From Variovorax jilinensis (GTDB lineage: Bacteria > Pseudomonadota > Gammaproteobacteria > Burkholderiales > Burkholderiaceae_C): a stretch of DNA of 64,000 nt. The stretch covers positions 113,646 to 177,645 of the forward strand of contig NZ_JASZYQ010000008.1 in NCBI RefSeq assembly GCF_030316885.1, given 5' to 3'. The position numbers and the translations under genes are program-made. Shown in pieces: positions 34,067 through 43,546 of this stretch. Below the pieces are notes generated by a model. That model ran no database searches, was not told the origin of the DNA, and saw only the letters and a list, made by a program, of their open reading frames with translations. Each line of letters starts with the position of its first letter. Within the stretch, counting starts at the first letter, position 1.

Positions 34067-34393
34067 GTTTTCTCCCGTTTTCTCAAACATTCTCCAGCGG
34101 AATCGACGGAGCATACGCCCGGGATGCTCAACCGCAGCTACATAACACGTTCTCGCTTTCATCGGTTGCCGAGGCTCCGTCTTTGTCGGCCGTCTTCGAG
34201 AGCGGTGGCTTGCTTGGCAGCCGCGTGCCGTCAGGCAGGGCAACTGAGCCTTCGGCGCACCAGCGGTGATTGACGCTGGTCGTGTCCGTGGCGTTGCGCG
34301 CGCGCTCGATCACATCCGAATGGGTCGTTGCTAACATCGCCTGATTTCGACAGCCGACGAGCCGACCGAGGTTTTCGTCAGGAGACAGGAGTC
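34067..34393. other. Divergent intergenic region with one doubtful short frame
   Basis: The 327-bp gap should hold promoters of the DUF1254 and MalT-type genes. A 69-codon minus-strand frame (34128-34337, beginning MLATTHSDVIERARNATD) has moderately GC-rich third positions but a weak ribosome-binding site and no family I know. It could be a small gene or chance. Confidence 0.4.
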
Positions 34394-37114
34394 ATGGCAC
34401 AGATTGCCAAGTCGACACGGCCGCTTGCCTTACGCAAATTGATAAAGCGCGAGGCGCTGATGGCGCGCCTGGTCGAGGCGCGGCGCCAGCGCTGCGTGGT
34501 CGTGCTGGGCCAGGCGGGCAGCGGCAAGACCAGCACCTTGGTGGCGTGGCGGCAGGAGCTGCTGTCCCTGGATTTCGACGTCGCCTCGCTGTCGCTGGTG
34601 CCGGCCCACGATCAACTTCAGCGCTTCCTGCGCGACTTGTTGACCAGCATCGCCAGCGTCGACGCCTCCCTCCTGGAGGAGGCCGGACTGCTGACCGAGG
34701 GCGTCGAATCCGACGCCGAGATCGAGCGCTGGATCATCGCGCTGGTCCAGGGCATCGCCTTGCGCCAGCGCGAACTGGTGCTAATGCTCGACGACCTGCA
34801 GCACCTGCGGGAGCCGCGGATCTTTCGGGCCATCCAGTGGCTGCTGGACTATGCACCCGCGCGTTTGCACGTGGCCCTGAGTTCGCGCACGGCGTTGCCG
34901 CTCTCGTTCGAGCGCCTGCGCTCTCGCGGTCTTGTCACCGAGCTGGACATGCGCGACCTGCGCTTCAGCGCCGACGAGTCGGAGCGCTATCTTCGCGGGC
35001 AATTGGGCCGCATTGACGCCGGCGATGCCCGGGCCCTGCACGAGCTCACCGATGGCTGGGTGGCGGGCCTGCAGCTCTTCGCGCTCGACCTGCGGACCAA
35101 GGAAGGCCGGAGCGATGCCGGATATGCGCCGGTTCGCGTGCGCGATGCGCATGCCTTCGCCAGCTACTTCGAGCGCGAAGTGCTGGTGCACATCGCACCG
35201 GATGACCTGGACATGCTGACCCGTGTTTCGGTCTGCAGCCGCTTCTGCGTGCCGCTTTGCGCCTCGCTGCTTGTGCCTTCGCAGCCGCTGCCGCGCGTGC
35301 GCGCCAGGCTCACGAGGTTGGAAGAGGACAACTTCTTCATCACCCAGACCGGCGGCGCCGAGCGCGAGCCGTGGTATCGCCTTCACCCCCTGCTGCGGGA
35401 GACGCTGCTGGCGCGCATCGAGCAATGGCCGCTCGTGCAGTGCCGCGCGCTTCACGTCGCTGCCTGCCGTTGGTTCATCGCTCGCGGCGAGCTGGAAGAT
35501 GCAGTGCATCACGCGGTGCAAGCGGGTGACATGGCACAGGCGGTTTCGCTCGTCGAGGCCAGCGCGCACGACCTGCTGTCGAGCGGCGAGCTGTCGCAGC
35601 TCGCACAGCTGCTGCGCCAGCTGCCCGGCGAGGCGATCCTGCAGCACTTCGATCTTCACCTGGCGCAGGCCTACCTGGCCATGTACGCGCGCGACTTCAT
35701 AGCCTGCGATGCCAGTTTGCGGCAGATGGAAGCCCGGCAGCAGACGCTCGATGTGCGCCAGCGCTACGACCTCCTGCTGTTGCGCTGCGGGCTGGCGGCG
35801 CAGCAGGACCGGACCGACGTGGTGGTCGGTCTTCTTGCGGCCTTGAACGACATCCCGGTGGATGCCAAGGACCTGGCCTGGACCAGCCGCGCCAACCTGC
35901 TCGCCTGGACCTACAACCACGAGGGCGCCTACGAACAGGCGAGTCATGCCTTCGACGATGCGCGGCACCGCAACGGCGCACAGCTAAGTGCGCTGCTGGG
36001 TCGCTGCATGCTGGCGTCCAGCCTGCGCCGCCAGGGCAAGCTCAGCGAGGCCGAGCAGCTTGCACGAGAGGTTTTGCGCGCGGCCGAGCTGCGCGGTGCG
36101 GCTTTCGGCGGCGTGGCCTGCACCTCGGCGGCGGTGCTCGCCGACGTCCTCTACGAGATCGACGAGGTCGAAGCCGCGAAAGAGCTGCTCGAGTCGCGGG
36201 TCGCAGCCACCGAGCGACTGACCTTGCCCGGTGTCGTGTTTCGATCCCTTGTCACGTTGGCGGGTTGCCATCGGCTCTCCGGTCGCGATGAGGAGGCGTT
36301 CGCCGTCATCGACCGGCTTGAGGACTACGCGGCGCGCTATCGCTTCGACCGCATCCTCGCGCAGGCGCTGGAGTTCCGGCTGCGCTTTCACCTGGTTCGA
36401 GGCGAGCCTGGCGAAGCGGTGGGCATCGTGCAGCGCCTGGAAGCGCTACTTCATCGGCAGGAAGACGGGGGTTCGATCGCTGCGCGGATCGCCGACAGCC
36501 TGGCTCGTGCGCGCTGCGACATGGCACTGAATGGATGCGACTTCGCAAGCGCGGCCAAGCAGCTGAAAGCACGCACTGACGCAGCCAACCAGCCGCTGAA
36601 CAGAGGCGCGGCCGAGTTGCAGGTCCAAGGGGCGCTGGCGAGCTTCGGCATGGGAGAGCCGGCGGCCGCGCGCGAGAAGCTCATCGAAGGCTTGCGCATC
36701 GGCCATAGCCTAGGCCTGGTGCGTGGCCTGCTCGATGTCTCCCCCGAACTGCCGCGGATGTTGCGCGCGCTGCTGAATGGCGCAGATCTTGAACCGGTGC
36801 TGGCCTTCCATGTCAACCGGCTGCTGGCCGCGGCCGATCGAACCCATGCGCCGTCTCCGGCGACCGCGCAGCGACGCTCCTCCGCACCGGTACCGGCCGC
36901 AGCGCTCAGCGACAGGGAATACGAAGTCCTGTCCTTGCTAGCGCAAGCCATGCCCAACAAGAAGATCGCGCGGGTGCTCGACGTCAGCCTCGATACGGTC
37001 AAGTTCCACCTCAAGAACATCTACGGCAAGCTGGGCGTTGCGGCGCGGGACGAGGCGGTGGCCCGCCTGCGCGATCTGAACGCCAGCCGCGAGTCGGCTG
37101 GACACGCACCGTAG
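34394..37114 (+). CDS. MalT-type LuxR-family ATPase regulator
   Basis: A 906-residue large ATP-binding regulator. The N-terminal STAND ATPase has P-loop GQAGSGKT (39-46) and Walker B ELVLMLDDLQHL; the centre and C-terminal half are TPR-like helices; the end is a LuxR/GerE helix-turn-helix (LSDREYEVLSLLAQAMPNKK, then DVSLDTVKFHLKNIYGKLGV). I start at the ATG at 34394, preceded by GGAGACAGGAG, rather than the upstream in-frame ATG at 34328. It precedes the Bug/acyl-CoA operon by 146 bp on the same strand and is divergent from the DUF1254 gene, so either could be its target. Confidence 0.9.
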   Translation: MAQIAKSTRPLALRKLIKREALMARLVEARRQRCVVVLGQAGSGKTSTLVAWRQELLSLDFDVASLSLVPAHDQLQRFLRDLLTSIASVDASLLEEAGLLTEGVESDAEIERWIIALVQGIALRQRELVLMLDDLQHLREPRIFRAIQWLLDYAPARLHVALSSRTALPLSFERLRSRGLVTELDMRDLRFSADESERYLRGQLGRIDAGDARALHELTDGWVAGLQLFALDLRTKEGRSDAGYAPVRVRDAHAFASYFEREVLVHIAPDDLDMLTRVSVCSRFCVPLCASLLVPSQPLPRVRARLTRLEEDNFFITQTGGAEREPWYRLHPLLRETLLARIEQWPLVQCRALHVAACRWFIARGELEDAVHHAVQAGDMAQAVSLVEASAHDLLSSGELSQLAQLLRQLPGEAILQHFDLHLAQAYLAMYARDFIACDASLRQMEARQQTLDVRQRYDLLLLRCGLAAQQDRTDVVVGLLAALNDIPVDAKDLAWTSRANLLAWTYNHEGAYEQASHAFDDARHRNGAQLSALLGRCMLASSLRRQGKLSEAEQLAREVLRAAELRGAAFGGVACTSAAVLADVLYEIDEVEAAKELLESRVAATERLTLPGVVFRSLVTLAGCHRLSGRDEEAFAVIDRLEDYAARYRFDRILAQALEFRLRFHLVRGEPGEAVGIVQRLEALLHRQEDGGSIAARIADSLARARCDMALNGCDFASAAKQLKARTDAANQPLNRGAAELQVQGALASFGMGEPAAAREKLIEGLRIGHSLGLVRGLLDVSPELPRMLRALLNGADLEPVLAFHVNRLLAAADRTHAPSPATAQRRSSAPVPAAALSDREYEVLSLLAQAMPNKKIARVLDVSLDTVKFHLKNIYGKLGVAARDEAVARLRDLNASRESAGHAP

Positions 37115-37260
37115 GCCCGGCGGCTCGACCTACCCGGCTCCAAGCACGAACCTACTCCAGCGGGGTAGTGCGCCGGCGCGCATGCCTGGCGATCATTCAT
37201 GCATCGCCGAAGGATCGTCATTCCGCAGGCGCGGATCGAAGAACTCGCATGGAGACAAGA

Positions 37261-38220
37261 ATGAAACGCATCGCGAAAGCGTGTGCTGCACTGGTGCTGG
37301 TCGTCGTGACCGGCCTGGCCTCGGCCTACCCCGACAAGCCTGTTCGCCTCGTGCTGCCCTATCCGGCGGGCGGACCCACCGATGCCGTCGCGCGCTCGGT
37401 GGCCGAGCGCCTGGGCGCCGCGTGGGGCCAGCCGGTGATCGTCGAGAACCGCCCGGGCGCCAACGGTGCCATCGGTACCGAATTGGTGGCCCGGAGCCTT
37501 CCCGACGGCTACACGTTGCTGGTCCATTCGCCGATCATGCTTGCCACCGAGATGACGCGGCCGACAGTGCGCTATCGCACGCTGAAGGATTTCAAGCCCG
37601 TCTCGCTGGTCTTCTCGTCGGCCGTCTTCCTCATGGCCAGCAACCAGAGTTCGCAGGGCGACCTCAAGCAGGTGCTGACGTCGGCGACGGGTCGCGCGGG
37701 TGATCTGAGCTACGGATCGCACGGTGCAGGCACCACCGGCCACTACATGGGTCGGCGGCTGGAGAACGTCGCGGGCATCGAAATGACCCATGTTCCGTAC
37801 ACCGGCGATGCGACCATTCTGACGGCCCTGCTCGGCGGCCATATCAAGCTGGGCTTCCTGAGCGGGACCGGCGCCAGGAAGGCGCTGGATTCCGGCAAGG
37901 CGCGCGGCCTGGCCGTGGCGAGTGCCGAGCGCTCGCCGCTGATGCCCGAGGTGCCCACCTTCAAGGAGCAGGGCTTCGTCGGCTTCGACCGCGAAAGCTG
38001 GGGCATGTTGTTCGCGCCGGCCGGCACCCCCGACGAGGTGGTGAACAAGATCGCGCTCGAGGTCGACCGGGCCGTCAAGCAGCACGAGGTGGTGCAGCAG
38101 TTCATGGGCTTCGGCCTCGGCGCCAAGGGCGGCACGCCCGCCGATGCCCGCCGCATCGTCCAGGACGACTTCGCCTACTGGAGCCGGCTCATCGAGGAAT
38201 TCGGAGTGCTGGGCCAATGA
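37261..38220 (+). CDS. Bug-family tripartite tricarboxylate receptor
   Basis: A 319-residue periplasmic receptor with a Sec signal (MKRIAKACAALVLVVVTGLA, cleavage near SAYP) and the Bug signatures YPDKPVRLVLPYPAGGPTD, VIVENRPGANGAIGT, YGSHGAGTTGHYMG, MTHVPYTGDA and PEVPTFKEQG. GGAGACAAGA precedes the ATG. Its stop overlaps the acyl-CoA ligase start (ATGA), so uptake is coupled to CoA activation of the ligand. The ligand is probably a carboxylate degraded by the following ten genes. Confidence 0.92.
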   Translation: MKRIAKACAALVLVVVTGLASAYPDKPVRLVLPYPAGGPTDAVARSVAERLGAAWGQPVIVENRPGANGAIGTELVARSLPDGYTLLVHSPIMLATEMTRPTVRYRTLKDFKPVSLVFSSAVFLMASNQSSQGDLKQVLTSATGRAGDLSYGSHGAGTTGHYMGRRLENVAGIEMTHVPYTGDATILTALLGGHIKLGFLSGTGARKALDSGKARGLAVASAERSPLMPEVPTFKEQGFVGFDRESWGMLFAPAGTPDEVVNKIALEVDRAVKQHEVVQQFMGFGLGAKGGTPADARRIVQDDFAYWSRLIEEFGVLGQ

Positions 38221-39905
38221 CCTCGAAGCGCCATCACAAGCACTGGCCGGACGGCGTGCCGCACACGCTGGAGGCGCCGGGCGGCACGTTGTACGACCGC
38301 CTGGAGGCGGTCGCGCGCCGGTCGCCGGACAAGACCGCGATCGACTACTACGGCCGGGCGACCAGCTTCAGGGAGCTTCATCAGGCGGTGCTGAACCTCG
38401 CGGGCTACCTGCAGCAGCACCTGGGCGTGGCACGCGGCGACCGGGTCATGCTGCTGATGCAGAACTGTCCGCAGTTCATCATCGGCTACCACGCCATCCA
38501 GCGTTGCGACGCCGTGGTGGTGTCGCTCAGCCCCATGAGCACGCCGGAAGAGGTCGCCTACTTCGCCGCCGATGCCGGCGCCCACGTGATGATCCTGACG
38601 CAGGACATGCTGCCGCGCATCGACGCTGCGCTGACCGGTGGCCTCATCGCCGGCTGCGTCGTCGGTGCCTGCGCCGACATGGCGGGCACCGACGCGCAGG
38701 TGCCGCTCGTGGCGCCACCCGAATTCGTGCGCGAACCGCGGCGGCCGTGCGACCGTGTCAGCCGGCCCCAACTGCACGACTTCGCCGGCGCGCTGGCGGC
38801 CGGCATCGAGCCGCGCCCGATGGACAGCGGGCCGGACGATCTGGCCGCGATCGCCTACACCTCGGGCACCACCGGCAAGCCCAAGGGCGCGATGCTGCGG
38901 CACGGTGCCTTCTCGCTCGGGGTGGCGCAGCGATCGCTGTGGTTTGCGGGCGCGCCCGAATGCAGCGACCTGATCGTGCTGCCGATGAACCACGTCGCGG
39001 GCATGTGCGCCATGAACCAGGCGGTCTGCGAGGGGCGCACCATCGTGTTGCTGGCGCGGTGGGATGCCGGCGCCATCCCGGCGCTGATCGAACGCTGCCG
39101 CATCGACCGCTGGGCTGCGGTCACGCCGATGCTGGTCGAACTGATGGACCGTCCCGAACTGGCGCAGCACGACGTGTCCTCGCTGCAACGCTTGTATGGC
39201 GGTGCCACCGCCATGCCGGCGGCCGTCGCGCGCGAGGTGCGGCGGCGCTTCGGAGTCCCGTTCATCGAGTGCTACGGCATGACCGAGACCTGCGGCAGCT
39301 CGCACATGAATCCGCCGCAGGCGCCGCGCCTGCAATGCGGCGGCATCCCGCAGATCAACGTGGACGCCCGGGTCATCGACCCCGTCACGGGCGCCGAGCT
39401 CGGGCCGAACGAGGCGGGCGAGATCGTGATGCATTGCGCGACCCAGTTCGATGGTTACTGGCAGCAGCCCGCGGCGACACGGGAGGCCTTCATCGAGATC
39501 GACGGCAAGGCCTTCGTGCGCAGCGGCGACATCGGCCACTTCGACGAGGACGGCTACTTCTACATCACCGATCGGCTCAAGCGAATGATCAATGCGTCGG
39601 GCCTCAAGGTCTGGCCGGCCGAGATCGAGGCCTGCCTGTTCGGCCATCCCGCGGTGCAGGAGGCTTGCGTGATCGGGGTGTCCGATGCACGGCGCGGCGA
39701 GTCGGTCAAGGCGCTGGTGGTCCTTCGGCGTGCCGCCGCCGAGGGTGCGTCGTCGCAATCCATGATCGAATTCCTGCGCGGTCGCCTGGCCGCCTACAAG
39801 GTGCCGCGCCTCGTCGAATTCGTCGACGCGCTGCCCAAGTCCGGTACCGGCAAGGTGCTGTGGCGGCAGTTGCAGGCACAGCACGAGACGGGTCCCCGCC
39901 CATGA
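38217..39905 (+). CDS. AMP-forming acyl-CoA ligase
   Basis: A 562-residue adenylate-forming CoA ligase. The phosphate-binding AYTSGTTGKPKGAMLRHGA, the adenine motif ECYGMTET and the C-terminal GTGKVLW with the catalytic Lys are intact. It activates a carboxylic acid, probably medium-sized or alicyclic, with ATP and CoA. It is embedded between the Bug receptor and the HMG-CoA-synthase-like gene through ATGA overlaps on both sides. A second ligase is encoded at 46724. Confidence 0.92.
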   Translation: MTSKRHHKHWPDGVPHTLEAPGGTLYDRLEAVARRSPDKTAIDYYGRATSFRELHQAVLNLAGYLQQHLGVARGDRVMLLMQNCPQFIIGYHAIQRCDAVVVSLSPMSTPEEVAYFAADAGAHVMILTQDMLPRIDAALTGGLIAGCVVGACADMAGTDAQVPLVAPPEFVREPRRPCDRVSRPQLHDFAGALAAGIEPRPMDSGPDDLAAIAYTSGTTGKPKGAMLRHGAFSLGVAQRSLWFAGAPECSDLIVLPMNHVAGMCAMNQAVCEGRTIVLLARWDAGAIPALIERCRIDRWAAVTPMLVELMDRPELAQHDVSSLQRLYGGATAMPAAVAREVRRRFGVPFIECYGMTETCGSSHMNPPQAPRLQCGGIPQINVDARVIDPVTGAELGPNEAGEIVMHCATQFDGYWQQPAATREAFIEIDGKAFVRSGDIGHFDEDGYFYITDRLKRMINASGLKVWPAEIEACLFGHPAVQEACVIGVSDARRGESVKALVVLRRAAAEGASSQSMIEFLRGRLAAYKVPRLVEFVDALPKSGTGKVLWRQLQAQHETGPRP

Positions 39906-41368
39906 CAACCATCGCAAACGAACCCATGACCTACGGAATCACCGGCTACGGCACCTACGTGCCACGCCTTCGGATGCAGCGGGAGGCGATCGCCGCCGCC
40001 CATCGCTGGATGGCGCCCCAGGCCGCGCCCGCAAAGGGCCACCGTGCCTTCTGCAGCTGGGACGAGGACAGCATCACGATGGCGGTGGAGGCGGCGCGCA
40101 GCGCCCTGCCCGCTGTGGCGCGCGCTGCGATCCAGTCCCTGGCGATGGCCACCACGCGGCCCGCATTCGCGGACCTGCAGGGCACGAGCATCGTTGCCGC
40201 CGCACTCGACCTGCCGGCGGACATCCGGACCATCGACCTGGGCCAGTCGCAGCGGGCCGGCGTGAGCGGCCTGCTGGCGCAACTTCGCGCGGCCGATGGC
40301 CAAGCGGTCTTCATCGCCAGCGACCATCCAAGTGCCAAGCCCGCGAGCGCCCAGGAGCTGAGTTACGGCGCCGGCGCCGCTGCCTTCACGTTGGGACACG
40401 AGGCCGTGATCGCCGAGCTGATCGGCGCCCACAGCGTCTGGAACATGTTCTTGGACCACTTCCGCGCGAGCGAAGCCAAGCACGACTACTACTGGGAAGA
40501 GCGTTGGATCCGCGACGAGGGCTACGCCAAGATCGTGCCGCAGGCGGTCGCCGCCGCGCTCGAGTCGGCGCGGCTCGATGCCACCGAGGTGAACCACTTC
40601 GTGTTCGCCTCGCCGTTGAAGGGCAGCGGCGCGATGGTGGCCAAGCGCTGCGGCTTCGCCGTCGAGACGCTCGGCACGGCGCTCGACGAGCCCTGCGGCT
40701 ATGCCGGCGCGGCGCACCCTTGCCTGATGCTCGTCGACGCGCTCGAGCGTTGCCGGCCTGGCGAGGTCATCGTGGTGGTCGGCTTCGGGCAGGGCTGCGA
40801 CGTGATGGTGATGCGCGCCACGCGGGCCGTCGAAGAGTACCGGCCGGGCCGCGGCCTGCGCTCGGCCTTGGCCGACGCCCAGGTGCAGGGCGACTACCTG
40901 CGCATGCTGTCCTACGACAAGGGCATCGAACTGGAATGGGGCATGCGCTCGGAGAAGCCGGTCAAGACCGCGCTGAGCGAGCAATACCGAAGCGCCGGGC
41001 AGCTCGGCGCCATGGTCGGCTGCCGGTGCCGGCGCTGCAACACCGTGCAGTTCCCGCGCCTGGCTTATTGCGTCGGCGAGGGCTGCGGCGCGCCCGCCGC
41101 CGAGAGCGAGCCCGTACCCCTCAGCGACGTGCCCGCGAAGCTGCTGACCTGCACCGCGGACTGGCTTTCCTATCACCCGGCGCCGCCGCTGCATGTGGGC
41201 TTCGTGCAGTTCGACAACGGCGCCCGCATGCTGATGGAGATCGTCGATGTCGGTACGGCCGGGCTCGACGTGGGCATGCCGCTGCGCATGACCTACCGCA
41301 TCAAGGACGTCGACGCCGCGCGCGGCTACGCGCGCTATTTCTGGAAGGCCACGCCCGTGGCGGCTTGA
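39902..41368 (+). CDS. HMG-CoA-synthase-like protein fused to a DUF35 zinc-ribbon/OB domain
   Basis: A 488-residue two-part protein. Residues about 10-330 have the 3-hydroxy-3-methylglutaryl-CoA synthase/thiolase fold (YGITGYGTYVPRLRM, DEDSITMAVEAAR, LDEPCGYAGAAHPCLMLVDA). The C-terminal third is a DUF35 domain: a zinc ribbon beginning CRCRRC with a later YCVGEGC, then an OB fold. The region that carries the nucleophilic Cys in true HMG-CoA synthases reads DLGQSQRAGVSG here, without a Cys. Such Cys-less, DUF35-linked thiolase folds can be retro-aldolases or condensing partners of other thiolases. The start overlaps the ligase stop and the next gene is a thiolase, 14 bp away. Confidence 0.83.
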   Translation: MTTIANEPMTYGITGYGTYVPRLRMQREAIAAAHRWMAPQAAPAKGHRAFCSWDEDSITMAVEAARSALPAVARAAIQSLAMATTRPAFADLQGTSIVAAALDLPADIRTIDLGQSQRAGVSGLLAQLRAADGQAVFIASDHPSAKPASAQELSYGAGAAAFTLGHEAVIAELIGAHSVWNMFLDHFRASEAKHDYYWEERWIRDEGYAKIVPQAVAAALESARLDATEVNHFVFASPLKGSGAMVAKRCGFAVETLGTALDEPCGYAGAAHPCLMLVDALERCRPGEVIVVVGFGQGCDVMVMRATRAVEEYRPGRGLRSALADAQVQGDYLRMLSYDKGIELEWGMRSEKPVKTALSEQYRSAGQLGAMVGCRCRRCNTVQFPRLAYCVGEGCGAPAAESEPVPLSDVPAKLLTCTADWLSYHPAPPLHVGFVQFDNGARMLMEIVDVGTAGLDVGMPLRMTYRIKDVDAARGYARYFWKATPVAA

Positions 41369-41382
41369 GGAGCGACCGAGAC

Positions 41383-42582
41383 ATGGCAACAGGTATCAAG
41401 GACAAGGTCGCGATCATCGGCATGGGCTGCTCGCGCTTCGGCGAACGCTTCGATGCGGGAACGCCCGAACTGATGGCGGAGGCCTTCAACGAGGCGCTCT
41501 CGGACGCCGGCATCGAGCGCAAGCAGATCGAAGCCGCCTGGTTCGGCTCCTGCCTCGACCAGATCAACATCGGCAACTCGGCCATCCCGGCGTCTCTGGC
41601 GCTGCGGCTGGATGGCATCCCGGTGAGCCGGGTGGAGAACATGTGCGCCACCGGCACCGAGGCGCTGCGCGGCGCCGCCTATGCGGTGGCGTCGGGCGCG
41701 GTCGACATCGCCCTGGCCATCGGCGCCGAGAAACTCAAGGACACCGGCTACGGCGGCCTGCCGCCCACCTACAAGGGCACCTTCAACGACCTCTGGTTGC
41801 CGCTCGGCTCGGCGCCGGCGGGCTTCGCGCAGCTGGCCGATGGCTACCGCGCGCGCCATGGCATCTCGCGCGACGAACTGAAGCGAGCCATCGCGCGGGT
41901 GTCGTGGAAGAGCCATCAGAACGGCGCGCTCAGCCCCAAGGCGCATCTGCGCAAGCCCGTGACCATGGAGCAGATCCTCGGCGCGCCGATGATCGCCGAC
42001 CCGCTGGGCCTGTTCGACTGCTGCGGCGTCAGCGACGGCGCGGCCTGCGCCATCGTGACCACGCCCGAGATCGCGCGGGCGCTGGGACGCAAGGACATGG
42101 TGACCATCAAGGCCATCCAGCTGAGCGCGAGCTCGGGCATCGAATCGAGCACCAACACCTGGGACGGCAGCCACGTGCGCAACACGCGCAGTGCCGCGAG
42201 CCGGGCCTACGCCGAGGCCGGCGTGAGCAACCCGCGCAAGCAGGTCTCGCTGATGGAGGTGCACGACTGCTTCTCGATCACCGAGCTGGTGACGATGGAG
42301 GACCTGTTCATCTCGGAGCCCGGCGCAGCGGTGCACGACGTCCTCGACGGCTTCTACGACCGCGAGGGGGGCGGCGTTCCGTGCCAGGTGGATGGCGGCC
42401 TCAAGTGCTTCGGTCATCCGATCGGCGCCTCCGGCCTGCGCATGGCCTACGAGATCTACAACCAGCTGCAGGGACGCGCGGGCGAGCGCCAGCTGCGCAA
42501 CCCGAGCCTGGGACTGACGCACAACCTGGGCGGCGTTCCCTACCAGGGCGTGGCCGCGGTGAGCCTGCTGGGCCTGCATTGA
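41383..42582 (+). CDS. SCP2-type thiolase (acetyl-CoA C-acyltransferase-like)
   Basis: A 399-residue thiolase. The nucleophile Cys88 sits in ENMCATGTEAL; the second active-site region reads EVHDCFSITEL and the third CFGHPIGASG, the pattern of SCP2/lipid-transfer-type thiolases. It would cleave a 3-ketoacyl-CoA or, paired with a DUF35 partner, catalyse a retro-aldol step. I start at the ATG at 41383, 14 bp after the DUF35 fusion gene, whose OB domain may bind it. Downstream are an SDR and a hotdog dehydratase. Confidence 0.9.
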   Translation: MATGIKDKVAIIGMGCSRFGERFDAGTPELMAEAFNEALSDAGIERKQIEAAWFGSCLDQINIGNSAIPASLALRLDGIPVSRVENMCATGTEALRGAAYAVASGAVDIALAIGAEKLKDTGYGGLPPTYKGTFNDLWLPLGSAPAGFAQLADGYRARHGISRDELKRAIARVSWKSHQNGALSPKAHLRKPVTMEQILGAPMIADPLGLFDCCGVSDGAACAIVTTPEIARALGRKDMVTIKAIQLSASSGIESSTNTWDGSHVRNTRSAASRAYAEAGVSNPRKQVSLMEVHDCFSITELVTMEDLFISEPGAAVHDVLDGFYDREGGGVPCQVDGGLKCFGHPIGASGLRMAYEIYNQLQGRAGERQLRNPSLGLTHNLGGVPYQGVAAVSLLGLH

Positions 42583-42621
42583 GCCACCGGCACCGGCAAC
42601 CAACGACGAAAGGAAAGCGAC

Positions 42622-43533
42622 ATGAAGCAGCTTGAAGACAAGGTCATCATCGTCACCGGCGCGGGCGCCGGCGTGGGGCGCGGCATCGCGCGCGAGGCGG
42701 CGCGCCAGGGCGCGAGGGTGGTCGTGAACGACCTTGGCGTGAGGATCGACGGCACCGAGTCCAGTGCCGGCCCGGCGCAGGAGACCGTCGAGCTGATCCG
42801 GGCGGAAGGCGGCGTGGCCAGCGCCAACACCGACAGCGTCGCCGACTGGAGCGGCGCCAACCGGATCGTGCAGCAGGCGCTGGACCTGTACGGCCGGGTC
42901 GACGGCGTGGTGAACAATGCCGGCAACCTGCGCGATGCGCTGTTCCACAAGATGAGCGAGGACGAGTTCGACGCCGTCATCCGCGTCCACCTCAAGGGCA
43001 GCTGGAACGTGGCGCGCGCGGCGGCACCGCACTTCAAGGCGCAGCAGGGCGGCGCCTACGTCCACATGACCTCCACTTCGGGCCTGGTCGGCAACCTGGG
43101 CCAGGCGAACTATGCCGCCGCCAAGATGGGCATCGTGGGCCTGTCCAAGTCGATCGCGGTGGACATGCAGAAGTTCGGCGTGCGTTCCAATTGCATCGCA
43201 CCGTTCGCCTTCACCCGCATGGTCGGCAGCATCCCGACGGAAACGCCCCAACAGGCCGCCCGCATGAAGATGCTGATGACCATGGAGGCCGACAAGATCG
43301 CGCCCTTCACCCTGGCGCTGCTCAGCGACCCGGCCAGCGAAGTGACGGGCCAGATCTTCGGCGTGCGCAACAACGAGATCTTCCTGTTCTCGCAGCCGCG
43401 CCCGATCCGCACCATGCACGACTCGGCCGGCTGGACGGTGCAGGGCTGCATCGAGCGCGCGATCCCGGCCTTCAGGCCGTCGATGGCGCCGCTGGAGCTG
43501 TCGCGCGATGTCTTCGCCTGGGACCCGATGTAG
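42622..43533 (+). CDS. SDR of the multifunctional-enzyme-2/hydroxyacyl-CoA dehydrogenase type
   Basis: A 303-residue short-chain dehydrogenase: GAGAGVG (13-19), VNDLG at the end of strand two, NNAG, MTSTSG and YAAAK. The VVVNDLGVRIDG segment and a 50-residue C-terminal extension resemble the dehydrogenase unit of peroxisomal multifunctional enzyme 2, which oxidises 3-hydroxyacyl-CoA. GAAAGGAAAGCGAC precedes the ATG. It lies 39 bp after the thiolase and 13 bp before the MaoC-type gene, so hydration, oxidation and thiolysis are encoded together. Confidence 0.9.
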   Translation: MKQLEDKVIIVTGAGAGVGRGIAREAARQGARVVVNDLGVRIDGTESSAGPAQETVELIRAEGGVASANTDSVADWSGANRIVQQALDLYGRVDGVVNNAGNLRDALFHKMSEDEFDAVIRVHLKGSWNVARAAAPHFKAQQGGAYVHMTSTSGLVGNLGQANYAAAKMGIVGLSKSIAVDMQKFGVRSNCIAPFAFTRMVGSIPTETPQQAARMKMLMTMEADKIAPFTLALLSDPASEVTGQIFGVRNNEIFLFSQPRPIRTMHDSAGWTVQGCIERAIPAFRPSMAPLELSRDVFAWDPM

Positions 43534-43546
43534 GAGCCTCGACGCA

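Noticed and set aside
38144..39901. N-terminal extension of the HMG-CoA-synthase-like protein through the acyl-CoA ligase gene
   Set aside because: The frame is open for 586 more codons, but they are an Arg/Gly/Ala shadow of the ligase. The ATGA-coupled ATG at 39902 begins the family domain.
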